From an uncultured Lachnospiraceae bacterium (GTDB lineage: Bacteria > Bacillota > Clostridia > Lachnospirales > Lachnospiraceae), in assembly GCA_910576535.1 (NCBI GenBank), contig CAJTKK010000019.1:1-63353 (forward strand): a stretch of DNA of 63,353 nucleotides, given 5' to 3'. Shown here piece after piece: positions 58,915 to 63,353 of this stretch. A model generated the notes under the pieces. It was not told where the DNA came from, ran no database searches, and saw only the letters and a program-made list of their open reading frames with translations. The position numbers were made by a program, and so were the translations under genes. Each line of letters opens with the position of its first letter. Positions within the stretch are counted from its first letter, which is position 1.

Positions 58915-60917
58915 ACGCAATCCTCCCTATCCACCTTGAACATGTTCACCTGATTTGCCAGTTCCACTGCTGACTCTGTCAGCTCTTTTGCCCCTTCCGC
59001 AACCGTCTCACTGTTTCCGGTGATGCTGTGTGCCTGTTCTACCATCGTAGTCGATGTAGCCAGGATTTCTTCGGAGCTTGCTGCCTGTTCTTCTGAAATT
59101 GCAGCCACATTGACCGCAACATTATCTACCTGCTCCACTTTTTCAATCATCTGCTGTACCAGATGATTGACCTCGTCAATATTGTTAAAGATCACATCAA
59201 ATGTCTTCAATGCATCGCCCACAAGCTCACCGCTGCCCTGGATATTGCCTACGCTGTCAGCCGCCTGCCTAACGGCATCTTTTATGAGAACATTAATCTC
59301 CGAAATCAAACTTTCGATATTATGTACAGAATCCGAACTGGTCTGCGCCAGCTTTCCGATCTGTGTTGCAACTACCGCAAAACCCTTTCCTGCAGCTCCT
59401 GCCCGGGCCGCCTCAATCGAAGCATTTAACGACAGCAGGTTTGTCTCATCCGCAATATCGCTGATCACACCCGCAATATCCGTGATTTCCCCGGATGCCT
59501 TTCCCACCTTGTCGATTGCCCGCTGAAGTTTCACCATTGATTCATTGATGTTCTGCATCGCAACACCGACATTCTGTATGCCCGTTTTTCCCTGGCGGGA
59601 CACCTCTACCGTCGCTTTCATCTTAAGATCTACCTGCTTGCCATCATCCCTGGTATCCGCCACTACGGATGCAAGCGTGGTGGCATTTTCCGCAATCTCA
59701 TTCACGGAAACGGAGAGTTGTTCCACTGTATTGTTCAGCTCCTGCATTGACTCGCTTTGCAGTCTGGAAGCATGATACATTTCACCGGAAACACTGTTGC
59801 TGTTGTCTGCCTCGACATGCAGTTTGTCAGACACACCATGTATGGACAAAATCATGCTGCGCATGGACTGGATAAAACGCTCCACGCCACGGCTCATAAC
59901 GCCGATTTCATCATTGCTCTTCGTTGTCACATGAACGGTAAAATCACCGTCGGTCATAGCAGTAATGATTCTTGTCAGTTCCTTGACCGGCCTGATCACT
60001 GCCTGGACAACGCGCTCAATCAAAACGGCAAGCAACAGCAACGATACCAGGCCAATCACAATCATGAGGATTCTGACGCCATTAATATCCGCATAAATCG
60101 TTTCCGTTGGAATATAGGAAACCAGGATCCAGTCCGTTCCTTCTATTTCCGTAAACGCTGTCATCCTTTCAGCTATTTCCGTCATCCGGTAATCATGCTG
60201 ATTGAGTTTTCCGTCCACATCCCGCATAAACGCATCGCCGGCATCGGCAAGCCTTGTGGAAATCAGGCTGTTATCCCGGTGGGCAAGAATCGTGCCGTCC
60301 TTGGAATTGACCAGAAATGCCTGCGCATCTTCCATCTCAATAAAACTGTTTACGATAATGCTGATGCGCTGCAGGGACAAATCTGCTGAAATGACCTTCA
60401 GTACATCAGAATCATCGTCCAAAATGCCAGAGGCGCTGACAAGCGCTTCCCCATTCTCATCCGTATATGCATCTGTAAATGCCATATTCAGCCTTGTGAT
60501 GCCATCCTGATACCACACGGATTCCAACAGGTTACTCTCTGTCTTGTCGGATCCTGCCGCTTTCATAAGCTTTCCGTTTTCATCCGCCACATACAGCCCT
60601 TCCGGATAATTATCGTTAAACTGATAATAGCTGTCCAGTATGCGCTGCAGGGCCGCTTCGTCCGGGTTTGTCCCCTCAATCGCCTGCTTTACCGTCTGGA
60701 AAGCGGACAAATTCTCATCCAGCCATGACTCAATCTCATTCGCCTGGTTTGCTATAGACGAGCTTAACAGATTCTGGGAATATTCTGTGATGATATTCTT
60801 GGAAATCAAATAAGAGGTCGCGGCAATCACCAATACCATAACTGCAACTACCGGCAGTATCGTCCCTAATAGCTTCGCCTTAATAGGAAACATCTTTTTT
60901 TGTGCTTTTTTTCCCAT
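58911..60917 (-). CDS. Methyl-accepting chemotaxis protein 3
   Basis: A 668-residue chemoreceptor. Helix 1 (LLGTILPVVAVMVLVIAATS) and a dCache-type domain with NYPEGLYVADENGKLMKAAG and YTDENGEALVSASGILDDDS precede helix 2 (ILMIVIGLVSLLLLAVLI) and HAMP (about 310-370). The signalling tip is TNLLSLNASIEAARAGAAGK followed by GFAVVATQIGKLA. Its stop codon overlaps the start of the sugar-binding lipoprotein (ATGA), a direct hint that the lipoprotein delivers the ligand. GGGGAAG is 8 nt before the ATG. Confidence 0.93.
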   Translation of the reverse strand: MGKKAQKKMFPIKAKLLGTILPVVAVMVLVIAATSYLISKNIITEYSQNLLSSSIANQANEIESWLDENLSAFQTVKQAIEGTNPDEAALQRILDSYYQFNDNYPEGLYVADENGKLMKAAGSDKTESNLLESVWYQDGITRLNMAFTDAYTDENGEALVSASGILDDDSDVLKVISADLSLQRISIIVNSFIEMEDAQAFLVNSKDGTILAHRDNSLISTRLADAGDAFMRDVDGKLNQHDYRMTEIAERMTAFTEIEGTDWILVSYIPTETIYADINGVRILMIVIGLVSLLLLAVLIERVVQAVIRPVKELTRIITAMTDGDFTVHVTTKSNDEIGVMSRGVERFIQSMRSMILSIHGVSDKLHVEADNSNSVSGEMYHASRLQSESMQELNNTVEQLSVSVNEIAENATTLASVVADTRDDGKQVDLKMKATVEVSRQGKTGIQNVGVAMQNINESMVKLQRAIDKVGKASGEITDIAGVISDIADETNLLSLNASIEAARAGAAGKGFAVVATQIGKLAQTSSDSVHNIESLISEINVLIKDAVRQAADSVGNIQGSGELVGDALKTFDVIFNNIDEVNHLVQQMIEKVEQVDNVAVNVAAISEEQAASSEEILATSTTMVEQAHSITGNSETVAEGAKELTESAVELANQVNMFKVDREDCV

Positions 60918-61261
60918 TTGTCATTCTTCCCCATGCGATAAGCTTGCAGATCCCGTTCAGGCGCCGCTTACTTATCTTTGTTGATTGGATAAGGAAAAAT
61001 CCCGTAAACCCCCCATTTCCCATCCATTAGTTAATCAGTTCCTTTCTTCATCATGATTTCGGATACGATCATGGTTCTTCCCTATGCCATGCCGACATCC
61101 TGCCACTGTCTTTCATGACATCTTATATGCATTTATTATACTCCCCTATTTCAAAACGCACAATGAAAAATAGTTATTCCGGTGAACTTAGTCCCCACAA
61201 TATTTCTTGTTTATGCCCAAAAATAAACAGACGCCCCTTTGCCGCCGGGCAAAAAGCAAAA

Positions 61262-61316
61262 CGCCAGAACCCTCTATCATTAGGCCATAAAAATAGAAGG
61301 TTCTGGCGCTTTTTTA
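61262..61316 (+). terminator. Terminator hairpin without an obvious gene
   Basis: CGCCAGAACCCTCTAT (262-277) and ATAGAAGGTTCTGGCG (293-308) form a near-perfect 16-bp stem and are followed by CTTTTTTATT on the plus strand. No plus-strand gene lies upstream, so a small RNA or a decayed gene is likely. Confidence 0.7.
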
Positions 61317-61385
61317 TTGGGGGATCAGCAAAAAACACATAAGTAAATATTTACGGGAATTGGCGCAGGTGTGGATTGCAACAGG

Positions 61386-61411
61386 AAGAGCCACCCGCAA
61401 GGGTGGCTCTT
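61386..61411. other. GCAA-tetraloop hairpin before the LacI promoter
   Basis: AAGAGCCACCC and GGGTGGCTCTT form a perfect 11-bp stem with a GCAA tetraloop. There is no T run, so its role is unclear. Confidence 0.5.
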
Positions 61412-61417
61412 CCCTTC

Positions 61418-61446
61418 TTGACAACAACGGTAGTCAGGAATAAAAT
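61418..61446 (+). promoter_or_regulatory. Promoter of the LacI-family gene
   Basis: TTGACA (61418-61423) and TAAAAT (61441-61446), 17-nt spacer, start near 61453. Confidence 0.7.
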
Positions 61447-61517
61447 ATTCCTATATATTATGGATTATGCCCTATGAACCACCTATGATTCCATGCATGA
61501 AGAAAGGAGGGATTGCC

Positions 61518-62525
61518 GTGGTCAGTATGCAGGATATTGCCGATAAGGCAGGGGTCTCCAGAGTTACCGTCTCCAGAGTCCTTTCCAACCATCCTTCTGT
61601 CAAAGCAGAGACACGTCAAAAGGTACTCTACTGGGTCAAAGAATTGGATTATGAGCCTAACCTCATCGCCCAAAGCCTGGCGGGAAACCGGACGAACATC
61701 ATCGGTCTGCTGGTTCCGGAAATCGCCTACCCTTTTTTCAGTGAAATTATAGAGTCTATAGAAAATCAGGCATTTTACGAAGGATACAGCGTGATTATCT
61801 GCAACACGCACCGGAGTCTGGACAAAGAAAAAAATATTCTTGCCCAGCTGCGCCAGCGAAAAGTGGACGGTGTAATTGCTGTTCCTGTTTCTACGCAGCA
61901 AAGCCTGCCTGCCTACCAGCGTCTGCAGGTTCCGGCAGTAATGATAACCAAACAGATGGAAGGATTCAGCAGCGTATATATTTCCCATTATAACGGCGGA
62001 CAGCAGATAGCCAAGCATTTTCTGAACATGGGTTTTCAGAAAATAGGATATATCGGGCCCACCAAAGAATCTACCTCCGCCCTGAAATACGCAGGGTTCC
62101 AACAGTATTTATCCGCAAACCAAATCACTCTGACCGATGTAATCGAATGTCCGGCGCCAGAGAATATGAACGCCAGCCTGGTCTATAAGCTGGTAAAACA
62201 ATATGCGGCAAATGCAGGGCTGCATTGCGAAGCATATTTTGCAAACGATGACATCACCGCCTGTGAAGCCATCGCCGCTTTCCGTGAACTAGGCTATGCA
62301 ATTCCACAGGATATTGCGATTGCCGGCTTTGACAATTCCCTGCTGGCCAAAGAGACCAGCCCCAAACTCACCGCCCTGGCCCAGCCTTTGGATGAAATAG
62401 GAAAAAAATCTGTGGAAATCCTGTTAGACCAAATAAACAACAACGCAGAGCCGTGTATGTATGAGCTGGAATCCCGTGTGATTGCCAGAGAGTCCACCAT
62501 CCGCTTTGTATCTGCCCAACGGTAG
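61518..62525 (+). CDS. LacI-family transcriptional regulator
   Basis: A 335-residue repressor. The N-terminal HTH reads SMQDIADKAGVSRVTVSRVL followed by the hinge region with YEPNLIAQSLAGNRTN. The C-terminal sugar-binding domain reads NIIGLLVPEIAYPFFSEIIE, YFANDDITACEAIAAFRELG and IAIAGFDNSLLAKETSPKLT. The start is the GTG at 61518, chosen because AAAGGAGG lies 7 nt upstream; an ATG three codons later is the alternative. It is divergent from the MCP/sugar-binding-protein operon and may control it. Confidence 0.92.
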   Translation: MVSMQDIADKAGVSRVTVSRVLSNHPSVKAETRQKVLYWVKELDYEPNLIAQSLAGNRTNIIGLLVPEIAYPFFSEIIESIENQAFYEGYSVIICNTHRSLDKEKNILAQLRQRKVDGVIAVPVSTQQSLPAYQRLQVPAVMITKQMEGFSSVYISHYNGGQQIAKHFLNMGFQKIGYIGPTKESTSALKYAGFQQYLSANQITLTDVIECPAPENMNASLVYKLVKQYAANAGLHCEAYFANDDITACEAIAAFRELGYAIPQDIAIAGFDNSLLAKETSPKLTALAQPLDEIGKKSVEILLDQINNNAEPCMYELESRVIARESTIRFVSAQR

Positions 62526-62860
62526 GAAATTGCAAAACCAACACACATCGGTTTACTATATCCTCCAATAAATGGAATTGTAATTGTGCGGCGCAATGGT
62601 GTGAAATCAGCCCTAACAGCTTCATCCGCTCATGTAGTTCTTCTACGGTCCTGCCACAGCCCCGGCATTCTCAGCTCTAACGCAGTCACCCCGCGCCCCC
62701 CTTCCCGTAACGGGAGCCTAAATACCGTGGAGCCGTTTCCTGCACCCACTGTTTGAGCATCTCATTCTCAGGATATCTGTTGCCCCCTTTCCTTCGCCTT
62801 CCCAAGACCGCTGCTTCATAAAATAGGCAAATGAAAATGCAGCTAGCTGCCAATTTGCCG
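62526..62860. other. Intergenic region with possible gene remnant
   Basis: About 335 bp. On the minus strand a short frame reads ELHERMKLLGLISHHCAAQL, which looks coding, but it has no start, is interrupted and matches no family I know. Otherwise nothing is seen. Confidence 0.35.
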
Positions 62861-63353
62861 TCAGCTCACAATTCTGCCATCCTCAATACGAATCGTCTGA
62901 TCGGTCAACTGTGCAATTTCAGGATTATGGGTAATGATAATAATCGTCTGTTGGAATTTCTGGCTTGTCATTTGCAGCAAACGGATCACATTATCGCTAG
63001 TCCTGGAATCCAGATTTCCGGTTGGTTCGTCTGCCAGCACAATATCAGGTTTAGAGGCAAGGGCGCGGGCAATCGCCACACGTTGTTGCTGACCGCCGGA
63101 AAGATTGTTCGGCAGGCTGTGGATTTTCTGTTCTAATCCAAGTAATCCGGTAATTTCCTCAATAAATTTTTTATCTGGTTTCTGTCCATCCATTGCAACA
63201 GGAAAAATAATATTTTCCCACACGTTCAGCGTCGGTATCAGATTATAGTTCTGGAAGATAAAACCAATATGTCTGCGTCGGAACACGGTAAGCTGCTCTT
63301 CTTTCCATCCAGACAATTCTGTATTTCCAATCGTGACAGTTCCAGATGTGGGG
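62861..63353 (-). CDS. ABC transporter ATP-binding protein (LolD/MacB type), 5' end cut by window
   Basis: The visible C-terminal part of an ABC ATPase. The Q-loop is IGFIFQNYNLIPTLNVWEN, the signature LSGGQQQRVAIARALASKPD, Walker B IVLADEPTGNLDSRTSDNV and the H-loop IIIITHNPEIAQLTD. The ANGNL-type pattern PTGNLD is characteristic of the LolD/MacB/FtsE branch, which pairs with large-loop permeases for lipoprotein or peptide export. Walker A lies outside the window. The frame remains open to the last base. Confidence 0.9.
   Translation of the reverse strand, partial: PTSGTVTIGNTELSGWKEEQLTVFRRRHIGFIFQNYNLIPTLNVWENIIFPVAMDGQKPDKKFIEEITGLLGLEQKIHSLPNNLSGGQQQRVAIARALASKPDIVLADEPTGNLDSRTSDNVIRLLQMTSQKFQQTIIIITHNPEIAQLTDQTIRIEDGRIVS

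Larger units (their letters stand above)
60918..61517. other. Divergent region between MCP 3 and the LacI regulator
   Basis: About 600 bp with no supported gene. It contains two strong hairpins, at 61262-61316 (bidirectional-type terminator without a gene before it) and 61386-61411 (GCAA-loop hairpin), then a promoter for the LacI gene. The first 300 bp of the region are featureless to me. Confidence 0.55.

Overview
The window looks like a chromosomal segment of a low-to-moderate GC anaerobic Firmicute, most likely a Lachnospiraceae-type Clostridium (inference). Pointers are the strong AGGAGG ribosome binding sites, a T-box ahead of thrS, the infC-rpmI-rplT operon with an AUU-initiated infC, a DUF1540 protein, AgrC/AgrA-type signalling, GGDEF and MCP expansion, GH36 and a GPH sugar transporter. 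Most genes are on the minus strand. No rRNA and no CRISPR array was seen; one tRNA was found.

Layout. (1) 1-11500 is an accessory, defence-rich and heavily scarred region. It holds a 3'-cut BlaI/MecI repressor with its own operator-promoter, a decayed DUF1016-type nuclease, a two-gene unit pairing a tandem nucleoside-deoxyribosyltransferase-like protein with a purine-nucleoside-phosphorylase-domain protein, an AlbA_2 remnant, an intact-looking type III restriction-modification pair (mod, res), a fused remnant of a radical SAM protein and a large serine recombinase, and a decayed IS3-family element. (2) 11660-29509 is mostly core: an RlmD-like rRNA methyltransferase with a 48-bp repeat-coded tail, a hydrolase pair, tRNA-Pro(AGG), an AI-2E exporter, PepD, rplT/rpmI/infC with an attenuator-type leader, a diguanylate cyclase, a GT39-like membrane glycosyltransferase and thrS behind a T-box. 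(3) About 29900-36360 is a small decayed integrative element, possibly bounded by a 17-bp direct repeat. It contains a tyrosine integrase broken by two 23-bp tandem repeats, iteron-like repeats, two tandem HTH regulators, an AAA ATPase lacking its Walker A half, and a PIN toxin-antitoxin pair, with a partial toxin duplicate just outside. (4) 36775-48054 holds an IS30 remnant, a CPBP protease, a sugar/polyol operon (GPH transporter, zinc dehydrogenase) sharing a palindromic operator with a ROK repressor, a rifamycin ADP-ribosyltransferase (arr), a MutS2-like protein without Smr, and a GH36 alpha-galactosidase. (5) 48306-63353 is sensory: a LytTR/GHKL two-component pair whose regulator mRNA appears leaderless, a second GGDEF protein, three MCP chemoreceptors, a sugar-binding lipoprotein translationally coupled to one MCP, a tyrosine-phosphatase-like protein, a LacI regulator and a cut ABC ATPase.

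The best candidate for an undescribed system is the pair at 795-3778 bp scale, namely 969-3778: two nucleotide-centric enzyme folds expressed as a unit beside type III R-M and nuclease debris, consistent with an anti-phage nucleotide-depletion or signalling module. This is inference from fold and neighbourhood. Other notable observations are the repeat-disrupted integrase, the leaderless response regulator, the 17-bp tandem repeats in the T-box/thrS transcript and the proline tRNA with an A34 anticodon.
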